DNA of 64,000 nt from positions 2,108,001 to 2,172,000 of the forward strand of contig NZ_CP095864.1 of assembly GCF_023100845.1 (NCBI RefSeq), given 5' to 3'. This stretch comes from Gordonia sp. PP30 (GTDB lineage Bacteria; Actinomycetota; Actinomycetes; Mycobacteriales; Mycobacteriaceae). Shown piece after piece: positions 17,646 to 26,966 of this stretch. The notes beneath the pieces were generated by a model that did no database searches, had not been told where the DNA came from, and was given only the letters and a program-made list of their open reading frames with translations. Every line of letters starts with the position of its first letter. Position 1 is the stretch's first letter. Position numbers and translations under genes: made by a program.

Positions 17646-19886
17646 ATGTCACTGGCTCTATACCGCTTGGGCCGCTTCGCTTTCCGAAACAAGTGGTGGT
17701 TCGTCGCCACCTGGTTGGCGGCATTGGTCGCACTAGGTGCTCTCATGGGCGCCATTCAGCCCAAGTTCTCCAGTAGCTTCGAACTGCCCGGAACCGACTC
17801 GGATCGGGCCATGACGATTCTGCGGGAAGACTTTCCGGCAGCCAACGAGCAGCAGAGCAAGGCATCGACAAGCATCCTGGTCGCTGCCGACGACGGACTG
17901 GCCAATCACACCCAACAGATCGATGCACTGGTCGAGCAGGCCCGAACACTACCCAGGGTGATCGATCCCGAGTCGATCGCGAACCCGGTCACAGTGGCGC
18001 AAGCTCGACCCGAGATGGCAGCCACCGTCCTCGGCGACGACGGCAAGGTCGGCCTGATCCAGGTCCGCCAGAACATCCCTGCCGATGATCTGACCGCCGA
18101 CGACAAGGATCAGTTCGAAGCGCTACTTGCCGAGCACCGCGGTGACGGCCTCGTTGTTGAGGGCACGGGCTCGCTGATGCAAGTGATGGAAGCCGGCGGT
18201 GCCGCCGAATTGCTCGGATTCGCAGTCGCATTCGTGGTGATGATCGTCGCGTTCGGCGCTCTGGTTGCGGCATTCATACCGATCTTGACTGCCATCGTCG
18301 GTGTCGGCATCAGCATTCTGCTGCTCACACTGAGCGCGGCCGTATTCGACATCCAATCCAGTGCTACAGCGATCATCACCATGCTCGGTATCGCCGTGTC
18401 GATCGACTACGCCTTGTTCATCGTGTCGCGGTACCGAACCGAACTCAACCAAGGTAATGATCGAGAACTCGCGGTGGGCAGAGCGGTTGGCACGGCTGGG
18501 TCGGCGGTGATGTTCGCCGGGCTCACCGTGATGATCGCTGTGGCCGCTCTGTCGATCGTCGGCATCCCCTTCGTCACACAGATGGGTCTCGCCGCCGCGG
18601 TGGCTATCCTGATAGCGGTCCTCGGCGCCATCACGTTGATACCCGCCTTGCTCGGGGTGTTCGGCCGCTTCGCCTTCACTCCTCGGATCCCCGGCATTCG
18701 GCACGGCGATGAAACCGACGACCAGCCGTCCAACGGCCTGCGCGTGGCCCGCGTCATCACCCGCCACCCATGGCCGACAGCTGTGGCCGGCCTGGCGCTG
18801 CTCGCTATCGCCGCGATACCGATGTCCAATCTGCAACTCGGCCTGGACACCACCACCAACAGCGAATACGCCGCCACCCAACTACTCAAACGCGGCTTCG
18901 GTGAAGGTATCAATGGTCCGCTCCTCGTGACCGTCAGCGACGCCGACGGCGGAGACATCGCACCGGCGGCCGACACTGTGGTCGCCCAGATAGCCACATT
19001 CGCCGACGTGGCCAACCCCAACCAGATTCAGTGGATCGGCAACGGCCCCAATCCCGCTCAAAACCAGGAAGGTGCCACCGCGGCACTGATCACCGTCACT
19101 CCCGAGCAGTCGCCCAGTGGTGAGGCCACCCATCATCTGATGGAACAGATCCGAGGCATCGGATCGTCGGCGCCCGGCGGCGCGGAGATTCATGTGGGCG
19201 GCCAGACCGCCATCATGTCCGACATCTCCTCGAAACTGAGTTCGTCGCTCATACCGTTCCTGGTCCTGGTCGTCGGACTGGCGTTCATCATTCTGATGAT
19301 CGTGTTCCGCTCGATACTCGTGCCGCTGATCGCAACACTGGGGTTCTTGTTCTCGGTGTGCGCCACGTTCGGGGCGGCCGTGTTCATTTTCCAGGAGGGC
19401 CACTTCGGCCTCATCGAGCATCCCGGCCCCCTCAACTCGTTCATTCCGATCTTCCTGGTCGGTGTCGTCTTCGGGTTGGCGATGGACTATCAAGTTTTCC
19501 TCGTGACGCGGATGCGCGAAGAGTACGTGCACGGCAGGTCCCCGAAAGACTCGATCATCATCGGCTACCAGCACGGCGCGCGAGTGGTTACCTCGGCAGC
19601 GGTCGTCATGATCTCGGTGTTCGTCGCATTCATGCTCGCACCCGACACCTTCGCAAGAATGATGGGCTTCTCACTGGCCGCAGCAGTCTTCTTCGACGCC
19701 TTCATCATTCGCATGATCGTCGTACCAGCGGTGATCACGCTGCTCGGCGAACGGGCATGGAAGCTGCCGTCATGGCTCGACCGGATCCTGCCGAACGTCG
19801 ACGTGGAAGGCACCGCCATCCGCAAGCTGGCCCAACCTGCGAACGATGCTGAGGCAGTTGCGGTATCGGCGAGCGGTCAACCCTGA
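17646..19886 (+). CDS. MMPL-domain RND transporter, 746 aa
   Basis: An RND-type membrane transporter with 12 helices in two homologous halves. Each half has a large extracytoplasmic loop after its first helix (residues ~40-185 and ~400-545). The proton-relay motifs are ISIDYALFIVSRYRTE (~257) and LAMDYQVFLVTRMREEY (~615). Its 746 residues fit the short actinobacterial MMPL group that often adjoins TetR/MFS genes and exports lipids or drugs. It ends in a 1-nt overlap (TGATG) with the metallophosphoesterase gene fragment, so that gene was the last one of this operon before it was split. Confidence 0.88.
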   Translation: MSLALYRLGRFAFRNKWWFVATWLAALVALGALMGAIQPKFSSSFELPGTDSDRAMTILREDFPAANEQQSKASTSILVAADDGLANHTQQIDALVEQARTLPRVIDPESIANPVTVAQARPEMAATVLGDDGKVGLIQVRQNIPADDLTADDKDQFEALLAEHRGDGLVVEGTGSLMQVMEAGGAAELLGFAVAFVVMIVAFGALVAAFIPILTAIVGVGISILLLTLSAAVFDIQSSATAIITMLGIAVSIDYALFIVSRYRTELNQGNDRELAVGRAVGTAGSAVMFAGLTVMIAVAALSIVGIPFVTQMGLAAAVAILIAVLGAITLIPALLGVFGRFAFTPRIPGIRHGDETDDQPSNGLRVARVITRHPWPTAVAGLALLAIAAIPMSNLQLGLDTTTNSEYAATQLLKRGFGEGINGPLLVTVSDADGGDIAPAADTVVAQIATFADVANPNQIQWIGNGPNPAQNQEGATAALITVTPEQSPSGEATHHLMEQIRGIGSSAPGGAEIHVGGQTAIMSDISSKLSSSLIPFLVLVVGLAFIILMIVFRSILVPLIATLGFLFSVCATFGAAVFIFQEGHFGLIEHPGPLNSFIPIFLVGVVFGLAMDYQVFLVTRMREEYVHGRSPKDSIIIGYQHGARVVTSAAVVMISVFVAFMLAPDTFARMMGFSLAAAVFFDAFIIRMIVVPAVITLLGERAWKLPSWLDRILPNVDVEGTAIRKLAQPANDAEAVAVSASGQP

Positions 19887-20380
19887 TGGTGCAGCTCGCC
19901 ATCGCCGCGGTTGTCCTCGGACTGGTTCACTACCTGCTTCATCGTCGGCTCGTCCGGGCCACCGGGGTGCATGGCCGATCGGCACTCACCATCGACGTCG
20001 TCCTCGGACTGGGTTGGGTGATGGCACTCGTCGCCGTCGGGGTGGGGACCGTGATACCGCCCGCCGGAATCCGACCGGTCGGGTTCGTCGGGATGACGTG
20101 GTTGGCGGCCGTCTTCTACCTGCTGCTGGGTCTGGCGGCGATCGGTATCGGCCTCGCAGCGCTGCGCCTTGCCGGCCGTGCGTGGGGGAGGCCGACTCCG
20201 GCTGGGCGCCGACGCTTCCTTCAGATCGTCACAGCGGGCATGGATCTCAATGCGGGTGCGCAAGGATGGGCCAGCTGGTGGATGCGGGGCGACTCTTCTG
20301 CTTGGTGGCGTGCCTGGCGGTCGCTAGTTGTACTGACCCGGAACGTTAGGTACAGAGTTCGGCGAGTCGACGTGACATAG
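19886..20380 (+). pseudogene. Membrane metallophosphoesterase, N-terminal fragment
   Basis: Three or four hydrophobic segments (LAIAAVVLGLVHYLL, VLGLGWVMALVAVGVGTVI, MTWLAAVFYLLLGLAAIGIGLAAL) are followed by RRRFLQIVTAG, which is the usual N-terminal membrane part of actinobacterial metallophosphoesterases before the linker to the catalytic domain. Family-like sequence stops near 20239; the rest (MDLNAGAQGWASWW...) is unrelated, and the last ~17 codons lie inside the IS481 left end. The matching catalytic half, which lacks exactly this part, is found at 28416-29201. The start is coupled to the MMPL gene. Confidence 0.75.
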
Positions 20381-21456
20381 GGAAGACCTCCGAGTGAGGT
20401 GTGGAGCTGTCTAAGAACCGCTCCTCAACCCGGAGGTCTTCATGTCCCACCGTAATTCACCGCTGTCCCCGACTGGCCGGTTGCGTCTGGCTCGGTGTGT
20501 TGTGGACGACCGGTGGCCACTGCGCCGCGCAGCTGACCGGTTCAACGTGTCAGTCACCACGGCCAAGCGATGGGCGGATCGCTACCGCGACCACGGGCCG
20601 GCCGGAATGGGTGATCGGTCCAGCCGGCCCCGATCGTGTCCGCATCGCACCAGCCGGCGCCGGGAACGCCGGGTCGTCGGGTTACGCGTCTCCCGCCGCT
20701 GGGGGCCAGCCCGGATCGGATACCACCTGGGGTTGAACGTCTCCACGGTGCACCGCATCCTCACCCGCTACGGCTGCCTACGACTGTCGTGGATCGACCC
20801 GGCAACCGGGGCGCCGGTACGTGCCCGCAGACGCGAGATTCGCCGGTACGAACACCAAGCGCCCGGAGACTTGATCCACGTCGACATCAAAAAGCTCGGC
20901 AGAATCCCCGACGGCGGTGGACATCGCGTACACGGCCGCGCCCAGGGCACCCGCAACTCCAGTGCCCACCGCGAGCCTGGACGAACCCGCAAAGTTGCTG
21001 GCCGCCCCAACCTGGGGTACGCGTATCTGCATCACGCCGTCGACGACCACTCCCGCTACGCCTACTCCGAGATCCTCGCTGATGAGAAGAAGGAAACCGC
21101 GACCGCGTTCATGACTCGGGCGTTGGCGCACTTCGCCTCGATCGGTGTCACCACCGCGCGAGTGATGACCGACAACGGGTCGTGTTACCGGTCCCGCATA
21201 TTTCGGGACTTGTTGCACGACAACAAGATCAAGCACAAGTGGACCAGACCGTACCGGCCGCAAACCAACGGCAAGGTCGAACGATTCAACCGGACCCTGC
21301 AGGAGGAATGGGCCTACGCCCGTCCCTACCTCAGTGAAACCGAACGCGTCGCGGCCTTCCCCGAGTTCCTTCGCATCTACAATCACGAACGCGGCCACAC
21401 CGCACTCCGAGGCAACTCACCCGCCGACCGCGTACCCAACCTGTCGGGTCAGTACA
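20329..21456 (+). mobile_element. IS481-family insertion sequence, 1128 bp, intact
   Basis: The left end reads TGTACTGACCCGGAACGTTA (20329 on), and the complement of the right end reads TGTACTGACCCGACAGGTTG (21456 backwards), an imperfect terminal inverted repeat of ~26 bp. One full transposase gene fills the element. It sits at the stop codon of the thioesterase gene and keeps that stop, because both duplicate copies contain CTAG. Confidence 0.92.
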
Positions 21457-21461
21457 GCTAG
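20442..21461 (+). CDS. IS481-family transposase
   Basis: A 339-residue DDE transposase. An N-terminal helix-turn-helix (LRRAADRFNVSVTTAKRWADRY) is followed by the rve core with GDLIHVDIKKLG (first Asp), VDDHSRYAYSE, VMTDNGSCYRS (second Asp) and PQTNGKVERFNRTLQ (Glu). It appears full length and undamaged. Its TAG stop (21459-21461) lies outside the element, within the duplicated GCTAGT target: the last element-encoded bases end in the terminal repeat and the target supplies the stop. The ATG at 20442 follows an AGGTCTTC-containing leader. Confidence 0.93.
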   Translation: MSHRNSPLSPTGRLRLARCVVDDRWPLRRAADRFNVSVTTAKRWADRYRDHGPAGMGDRSSRPRSCPHRTSRRRERRVVGLRVSRRWGPARIGYHLGLNVSTVHRILTRYGCLRLSWIDPATGAPVRARRREIRRYEHQAPGDLIHVDIKKLGRIPDGGGHRVHGRAQGTRNSSAHREPGRTRKVAGRPNLGYAYLHHAVDDHSRYAYSEILADEKKETATAFMTRALAHFASIGVTTARVMTDNGSCYRSRIFRDLLHDNKIKHKWTRPYRPQTNGKVERFNRTLQEEWAYARPYLSETERVAAFPEFLRIYNHERGHTALRGNSPADRVPNLSGQYS

Positions 21462-21934
21462 TCGGCCTGAAAGAATCTGGTGATGAGGTCTGCTGTGGCG
21501 CCCCAGTCTCCGTGACGAAGAAAATGACTCAAGTCGACCTTTACGAAGACCGCTTCTGCGGCGAAATAGGTTGTGTCGCCGACAGTACCGTTGGCTTCGA
21601 TGAAGAGCGCGCGGTCGGTTTCGTCGACGAGGGAGGCGGTGATGTGCACGGGGGTGTGCAGTGGGACCGGGCGTCGATACTCCACGGTGAGGGTTCGGGT
21701 GACTGCGGGTGTCTCGGCGATCCACAGGGTGAAACCCATGATGTCATCGCATGCCGCTGAGATGGCTCCGCCGTGGGCGAGTCCCGGGGCTCCTGAGTGG
21801 CGCTCGTCGAATTGCAGGTCGGCGTAGACGTGGTCGCCGTGCAGGTGTACCTCGAGGTGCAGGCCATTGGGGTTGTCTTCGCCGCATCCCATGCACCATG
21901 GTGCGTGTGCTGGTAGTGGTTTGTCGCCCCTCAT
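21458..21934 (-). CDS. PaaI-type hotdog thioesterase
   Basis: A 158-residue acyl-CoA thioesterase of the 4HBT/PaaI group. An N-terminal HAPWCMGCGEDNPNGLHLEV (CxxC with GxxNxxG, common in actinobacterial PaaI proteins) precedes the hotdog helix SGAPGLAHGGAISAACDDIMGF with the catalytic HGG. I chose ATG 21934, which has AGAAAGG upstream, rather than 21970. It is divergent from tetR (22049) across a palindrome TACCGACGGTA, so it is probably controlled by that TetR with the downstream MmpL gene. Its stop is the CTAG in the IS481 target. Confidence 0.85.
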   Translation of the reverse strand: MRGDKPLPAHAPWCMGCGEDNPNGLHLEVHLHGDHVYADLQFDERHSGAPGLAHGGAISAACDDIMGFTLWIAETPAVTRTLTVEYRRPVPLHTPVHITASLVDETDRALFIEANGTVGDTTYFAAEAVFVKVDLSHFLRHGDWGATADLITRFFQAD

Positions 21935-21987
21935 AAGTGACCTTTCTGAGCCTTCAATCGGTACCGCCACTGGCAGTTTCGCTCTGT

Positions 21988-21998
21988 TACCGACGGTA
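21988..21998. promoter_or_regulatory. Operator candidate for the thioesterase/TetR/MmpL set
   Basis: TACCGACGGTA is a perfect 5+1+5 palindrome between the divergent thioesterase and tetR genes. The same core, TACCGTCGGTT on the opposite strand, occurs at 23840-23850 just upstream of mmpL, with further matches on its flank (ACCGACGGTATnGTT in both). A shared TetR site is the simplest reading. Confidence 0.6.
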
Positions 21999-22048
21999 TT
22001 GTTGTGCAGTCAGGGGTTCGTGATTTTGGCTATATAGGGAGTGGCCAG

Positions 22049-22675
22049 GTGGAAACCATCGATTCCGACGATGTTGACCCGAGGCGGGTTCGGTCGCGTC
22101 AGCGTTTGTTGGATGCTGCGGTGACCTTGCTGAACAGTGGCGGGGTCGAAGCCGTTACCGTGGAGGCGGTCACTCGACTGTCTCGTGTTGCTCGCACCAC
22201 CTTGTATCGTCACTTCGAGAGCTCCACAGATCTGGTGGCGGCTGCCTTCGAGCGATTGTTGCCTCAGGCCGAGACCCCCGAGACGACGACGTCGATCCGT
22301 GATGACCTGCTGAAGCTGATGCAGCGGCAGGCTGAGCTTATTGAGCAGGCACCGCTGCAGTTGACGACGCTGGCATGGTTGGCAATGCTTCCCGAGCAGC
22401 CCCGGCAATCCGGGCAATCCGACGGGGATCAGAACGCGCTCGCGCCACTGCGTCGTCGAGTCGTCGAGCAGTATCGAGAACCATTCGATCGAGTTTTGAC
22501 GAGTGACGTGGCCACGGCGGAGCTCGGCGACCTCGATTTGACCATGGCAGTCACTCAACTGGCGGGCCCCCTTGTCTTTGCCAAGCTCACGGGCATTCGG
22601 TCGATGACCGTTGGCGATCTCGAACAGCTTGTCGACGATTTCCTCATGGCCCACCGGCGACACCAAACCTCCTGA
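22049..22675 (+). CDS. TetR-family regulator (lipid/MmpL-associated)
   Basis: A 208-residue repressor; GTG 22049 is preceded by AGGGAG. The HTH is RLLDAAVTLLNSGGVEAVTVEAVTRLSRVARTTLYRHFESSTDL. The ligand-binding part is Leu/Gln-rich and not recognisable further. It divides a thioesterase gene from an MmpL gene, a set-up seen for regulators of lipid export in mycobacteria. The IS630 element now lies between it and mmpL, so any readthrough transcription from tetR to mmpL is interrupted. Confidence 0.85.
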   Translation: METIDSDDVDPRRVRSRQRLLDAAVTLLNSGGVEAVTVEAVTRLSRVARTTLYRHFESSTDLVAAAFERLLPQAETPETTTSIRDDLLKLMQRQAELIEQAPLQLTTLAWLAMLPEQPRQSGQSDGDQNALAPLRRRVVEQYREPFDRVLTSDVATAELGDLDLTMAVTQLAGPLVFAKLTGIRSMTVGDLEQLVDDFLMAHRRHQTS

Positions 22676-22702
22676 CCTCCTCCCCCATCTATGGTACTGC
22701 TA

Positions 22703-23825
22703 GTGCCGCGTGTCTTTAGTTAGTTTTCGGTTGGGCTTTCTTCAGGATGTCGTCGGCGGTCTTGGTCCAGACGAAGGGGTGTTTGCGGTCGTTCCAGCCG
22801 CTGATGAATGCCCGGATCTTCGCGTTGAGGTCTTTGACTGAGGTGAATACGCCACGGCGGATCGCTTGCCGGTCGATGATGCCGAACCAGACCTCGACGA
22901 GGTTGAGCCAGGATCCGGAGGTCGGGGTGAAGTGCACGTGCATGTTCGGGTGCTGGACGAGCCAGTCGCGGACTTCGGCCTTCTTGTGGGTGGCGTAGTT
23001 GTCCATCACCAGGTGCAGTTCCTGGCCGGGGTAGGTGCGGTCGATCTGTCGCAGGAACGACAGGAACTCCTGGTGACGATGCCGTGGCTTGACTGCGCCG
23101 GTCACTTGGCCGGTCGCGATGTCCAGGGCGGCGAACAACGTGGTCGTGCCGTGCCGCTTGTAGTCATGAGTGCGGCGTTCGATCTGCCCGGGCCGTATCG
23201 GCAGCATCGGCGCGGTCCGGTCCAGGGCCTGGATCTGCGACTTCTCGTCGACGCACAGCACGATCGCGTTCTCCGGCGGTTCCAGATACAGGCCGACGAC
23301 GTCGGTGACCTTCCCGGCCAGCTCCGGGTCGGTGGAGAACTTGAAGGTTCCCGACCGCCACGGCTGCACACCGTACTCGCGCCACGCGCGTGCGATCGTG
23401 GCGTTCCCGACCCCGAGATGGGCGGCGAGCAACCGTGAGGACCAGTGCGTGACCCCGTACTTCTTCGGAGGCGGCATCAACGTGGCCGACACGATGTCGG
23501 CGTGATCGATATGCCGGGGCCGGCCGGGCCGATCAGCATCGAGCAAGCCGGCCATCCCGTCGTGCAGGTACCGGTACCGCCACTTGCGGACCGTCGGGAT
23601 CGACACCCCGACGACGTCGCTGATATGCGAGTTCGCCCACCCCTCAGCGGCCAGCGCCACGATCCGCGCCCGCCTCACCACGCCAGCCGGCGTCGAGGTC
23701 GATCGCAGCAACCGATCAAGCTCAACATCATCGCCCTCACGCAATTCCAGTGCCGGGGCCGGAGAATTCGCCATAACCCATTCTCTCAACCCCGGAACAG
23801 GAAACTAATTAACGCCACGCGACAC
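22703..23825 (-). mobile_element. IS630-family insertion sequence, 1123 bp
   Basis: Terminal inverted repeats start GTGCCGCGTG (22703 on) and GTGTCGCGTG (complement from 23825), both continuing into TTAnTTAGTTT. The element is flanked by TA on each side (22701-22702, 23826-23827), the TA duplication typical of IS630/Tc1 elements. Removing it restores GGTACT-GCT-AGTACC, a perfect 6-bp-arm palindrome in the tetR-mmpL intergenic region. Confidence 0.92.
22716..23774 (-). CDS. IS630-family transposase
   Basis: A 352-residue DDE transposase. The N-terminal HTH pair ([35 protein letters not shown], then a winged part [22 protein letters not shown]) is followed by the catalytic core: [14 protein letters not shown] (first Asp), [12 protein letters not shown] (second Asp) and WLNLVEVWF (Glu). 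No frameshift is seen. The start ATG 23774 gives [11 protein letters not shown]; five codons further upstream are also open. It is oriented against mmpL. Confidence 0.92.
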   Translation of the reverse strand: MANSPAPALELREGDDVELDRLLRSTSTPAGVVRRARIVALAAEGWANSHISDVVGVSIPTVRKWRYRYLHDGMAGLLDADRPGRPRHIDHADIVSATLMPPPKKYGVTHWSSRLLAAHLGVGNATIARAWREYGVQPWRSGTFKFSTDPELAGKVTDVVGLYLEPPENAIVLCVDEKSQIQALDRTAPMLPIRPGQIERRTHDYKRHGTTTLFAALDIATGQVTGAVKPRHRHQEFLSFLRQIDRTYPGQELHLVMDNYATHKKAEVRDWLVQHPNMHVHFTPTSGSWLNLVEVWFGIIDRQAIRRGVFTSVKDLNAKIRAFISGWNDRKHPFVWTKTADDILKKAQPKTN

Positions 23826-23839
23826 TAGTACCGTAACGA

Positions 23840-23850
23840 TACCGTCGGTT
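23840..23850. promoter_or_regulatory. Operator candidate upstream of mmpL
   Basis: TACCGTCGGTT, the inverted copy of the 21988-21998 palindrome, lies 37 bp before the mmpL start and only 13 bp from the IS630 end. It probably survived the insertion intact. Confidence 0.5.
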
Positions 23851-23886
23851 TCGTAGACGGGCTGGGTCGAGGGTGAGGTGCTGCGT

Positions 23887-26800
23887 ATGGTGGTCCAACG
23901 TCCAAGTGGTGGGCGCTTGGCGGCGCGCCGGTTGGCGGAACGCAGCGAGTACAGCACGACATTGGGGCGGTTGGCACGGTTCACCTTGGCGCACAGATTC
24001 CTCGTCATCGGGGCGTGGGTGGCTGTGGGTATCGTCTTGGCGATACTGTTTCCCCAGCTGGAGACGGTGGTGCGGCAGCAGTCTGTTGATCCGATCCCTG
24101 CTGGGGTTCCATCGTTTCAAGCACTCGATCAGATGGGTGGTGCGTTCGGTGAGAAGGGCGCCAAGACCACTGTTTTCGTGACCATGGAGAACCCGAACGG
24201 GTTCACCGACGTGGCGCGGGAACGCTACGACATGCTCGTTCTGCAGTTGCGCGAAAATTTCGACGATGTGCAGTCAGTGCGGGATTTGCTCTCCGATCCG
24301 ACGACGGCCGGCCAGGCCTTGAGTGAGGACGGGCAAGCCTGGTACTTGCCTGTCGGGGTCACCGGAACTTTGGGAGGGCCAACGGCCACGCATGCTGTGG
24401 AGACCGTGCGCCAAACCGCGCAGCGCGTGTTTGACGGTACGGACACCACTGTCCATGTCACCGGGCCGACGGCCACTTTCAGTGACCAGATCGTCAGTGC
24501 TGAAAGCGATTTAGTCGTGATCACTGTGGCGACGGTGGCGCTTATCGCGATCATTCTGTTGATCGTTTACCGATCGCTGTTCACCGCGCTGGTGCCGTTG
24601 TTGGTGATCGGTGTCAGCCTCGGCGTGGGCCGCGGGGTCTTGTCCGCACTCGGCGAACTCGGTATGCCGGTATCGCAGTTCACCGTCGCGTTCATGACCG
24701 TCATCCTGCTCGGAGCCGGGGTCGACTACTCAGTCTTTTTCATCAGTCGCTATCACGAACGGCTACGCCAGGACGCTACCACTGAGGTTGCGCTCGTGGA
24801 CGCGACAGCAACTATCGGACGGGTCATCCTGGCTTCAGCTGCCACGGTGGCGCTGGCCTTTTTGGCGATGGTGTTTGGTCAGCTGAGCGTGTTCTCCACC
24901 TTGGGTCCGGCATGCGCGATCGCCATCCTCATCGGATTCCTCGCCACGGTCACCCTGCTACCACCGGTGTTGCTGTGGGCGGCGCGATTCGGCTGGGGCG
25001 CACCCAGACGAGATCTGACCCGAAAGTACTGGAATCGCGTCGCCGTGCTCGTCGTGCGGCGTCCTGTGCCTCTGCTGGCACTAACCCTGGTCGGGCTAAT
25101 CGTGCTTAGCGTCTTCGCGATGGGCATCCAGATCACCTTCGACGATCGTGAGGGGCAGCCCGCGACAACCGACAGCAACGAAGGCTACGCGTTGCTCGAC
25201 CGTCATTTCCCTCAAGACGTCACTATCACTGAGTTCCTCGTTGTAGATGCACCGATCGATCTCCGTACTGCCAGCGGGCTGGCCGATCTTGAGCAAATGG
25301 CCTCACGTGTATCCCAGATCCCCGGAGTGACTCGAGTCATCGGTGTTACCCGTCCCACCGGGGACAAGCTCGAGCAAGCCGAGCTGTCCTGGCAGAACGG
25401 TCAGATCGGGGACCGGCTGGCGGGTGCGGTCGACGATGGCCAGAACCGCCGAGGTGACCTCGAACAGCTCCGTACCGGCGCATTCCAACTCGCCGACGGG
25501 CTTACTCAGCTCGACACCCAGGTACGCACCAACTTGGCCCCCCTGGCCGGCATCCTCGATCAGGCAAGCACAGCAGGGCAGCAAATTCAGCAGTACCAGC
25601 CGATACTCCGCCAACTCGCCGCATCTGCACCAGCGCTCGATCGCGCTTCTCAGAATGCCCCACAGCTGGCCGCGCTCACCCGCCAAACATCTGCAGCCCT
25701 GGCAACAGTGACCTCGATCCTGCCCATCCTCGATAATGCGCCCTGGTGCACCCAAGTCCCGCAGTGCGCAGCTCTGCGCGCGCAGACCCGCAATCTCGAC
25801 GCCCTACTGAGCAACGGGACCCTCGACCAGATCGCCACGCTGTCAACACAACTCGCGCAGCTGGATACACCGATCTCAACAGTCACCGACCAACTCACTT
25901 CCACCGTCAACTCACTGGGCTCCACGCTGGGAAGCATCAGCAGCCAAGACCTTCCCGGCAAGCTCACCCAACTGCAAACAGGTATCAGTCAACTCGCGGC
26001 GGGATCACGCCAACTCGCCGCCGGTGTATCCGCGCTGATCGACAGCAACCTTCAACAACTCGCCGGGATGGCCGCGCTAGCCACACAACTACAAACCTCC
26101 GCCCGCGAGACCGCCGGAACAAACTCAGCAACCGGCTTCTACCTCCCACCTCAGGCCAACGCAGACCGCCGTTTCGTCGACGTCGCTCGCCAGTTCGTCT
26201 CGCCCGACGGCCATACCGTGCGCTACGCAATACAAACCAGCTTCGACCCCTACAGCACCGAGGCCATGCAACTGGCCGACACAATCACCGATGTCGCACT
26301 CGCCGCCAGACCGAACACAACCCTGCAGGACTCCAACATCGCGATAGCCGGGTTCCCCGCCATCAACGCCGATCTGCAACGTCTACTCACCGAAGACTTC
26401 CGACTCCTAGCGTTGGCCACCCTCACCATCGTCGGCCTGATCCTGATACTCCTACTCCGAGCACTCATCGCGCCGCTATACCTTCTGGGCACCGTCATAC
26501 TCAACTACACCGCGGCACTGGGTATCGGTGTCCTGATCTTTCAACACATCCTCAAAACCGATATCGCCTGGCCCGTACCACTACTGGCCTTCATAGTCCT
26601 CGTCGCGGTCGGCGCCGACTACAACATGCTTCTTATCTCTCGCCTACGCGAAGAATCCCAAAACAACATCCGCATCGGCGTCCTGAGAACCGTCACCAAC
26701 ACCGGATCAGTCATCACCTCGGCCGGCCTCATCTTCGCTGCCAGCATGTTCGGACTCATGGCCGGATCCATCTCGATCATGACCCAGGTCGGACTCATCA

Positions 26801-26928
26801 TCGGCATCGGCCTGCTGCTCGACACCTTCATCGTCCGCACCATCGTTGTGCCGACCATCGCCACACTTGTCGGCAGAGCAAGCTGGTGGCCGAGTACCCG
26901 AACCGACACGCATCCAGTGTCCCGCTAG
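23887..26928 (+). CDS. mmpL: MmpL-family RND lipid transporter, 1013 aa
   Basis: A large MmpL protein. Helices are arranged in two RND halves: proton-relay motifs GAGVDYSVFFISRYHERL (~280) and VGADYNMLLISRLREE (~908). The second extracytoplasmic loop (~415-835) is very long and contains Gln/Leu-rich heptads (LATLSTQLAQLDTPISTVTDQL), as in mycobacterial MmpLs with a coiled-coil domain. Such proteins export complex lipids or siderophores across the inner membrane. ATG 23887 with GAGG upstream is a better start than GTG 23878. The thioesterase/TetR neighbours support a lipid substrate. Confidence 0.9.
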   Translation: MVVQRPSGGRLAARRLAERSEYSTTLGRLARFTLAHRFLVIGAWVAVGIVLAILFPQLETVVRQQSVDPIPAGVPSFQALDQMGGAFGEKGAKTTVFVTMENPNGFTDVARERYDMLVLQLRENFDDVQSVRDLLSDPTTAGQALSEDGQAWYLPVGVTGTLGGPTATHAVETVRQTAQRVFDGTDTTVHVTGPTATFSDQIVSAESDLVVITVATVALIAIILLIVYRSLFTALVPLLVIGVSLGVGRGVLSALGELGMPVSQFTVAFMTVILLGAGVDYSVFFISRYHERLRQDATTEVALVDATATIGRVILASAATVALAFLAMVFGQLSVFSTLGPACAIAILIGFLATVTLLPPVLLWAARFGWGAPRRDLTRKYWNRVAVLVVRRPVPLLALTLVGLIVLSVFAMGIQITFDDREGQPATTDSNEGYALLDRHFPQDVTITEFLVVDAPIDLRTASGLADLEQMASRVSQIPGVTRVIGVTRPTGDKLEQAELSWQNGQIGDRLAGAVDDGQNRRGDLEQLRTGAFQLADGLTQLDTQVRTNLAPLAGILDQASTAGQQIQQYQPILRQLAASAPALDRASQNAPQLAALTRQTSAALATVTSILPILDNAPWCTQVPQCAALRAQTRNLDALLSNGTLDQIATLSTQLAQLDTPISTVTDQLTSTVNSLGSTLGSISSQDLPGKLTQLQTGISQLAAGSRQLAAGVSALIDSNLQQLAGMAALATQLQTSARETAGTNSATGFYLPPQANADRRFVDVARQFVSPDGHTVRYAIQTSFDPYSTEAMQLADTITDVALAARPNTTLQDSNIAIAGFPAINADLQRLLTEDFRLLALATLTIVGLILILLLRALIAPLYLLGTVILNYTAALGIGVLIFQHILKTDIAWPVPLLAFIVLVAVGADYNMLLISRLREESQNNIRIGVLRTVTNTGSVITSAGLIFAASMFGLMAGSISIMTQVGLIIGIGLLLDTFIVRTIVVPTIATLVGRASWWPSTRTDTHPVSR

Positions 26929-26966
26929 TACGCACGCACGTGCCGAGATCTGACCGGCCCCGCCAG

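Larger units (their letters stand above)
20323..21462. repeat. 6-bp target duplication GCTAGT of IS481 element
   Basis: GCTAGT occurs at 20323-20328 and 21457-21462, directly outside the terminal inverted repeats. It fits the NCTAGN target consensus known for Bordetella IS481, which also duplicates 6 bp. Confidence 0.9.

Noticed and set aside
20240..20322. Possible remnant of another IS between the phosphoesterase fragment and the IS481 element
   Set aside because: Only ~80 bp with no terminal repeat or transposase fragment that I can recognise; it may be part of the cargo's left edge.
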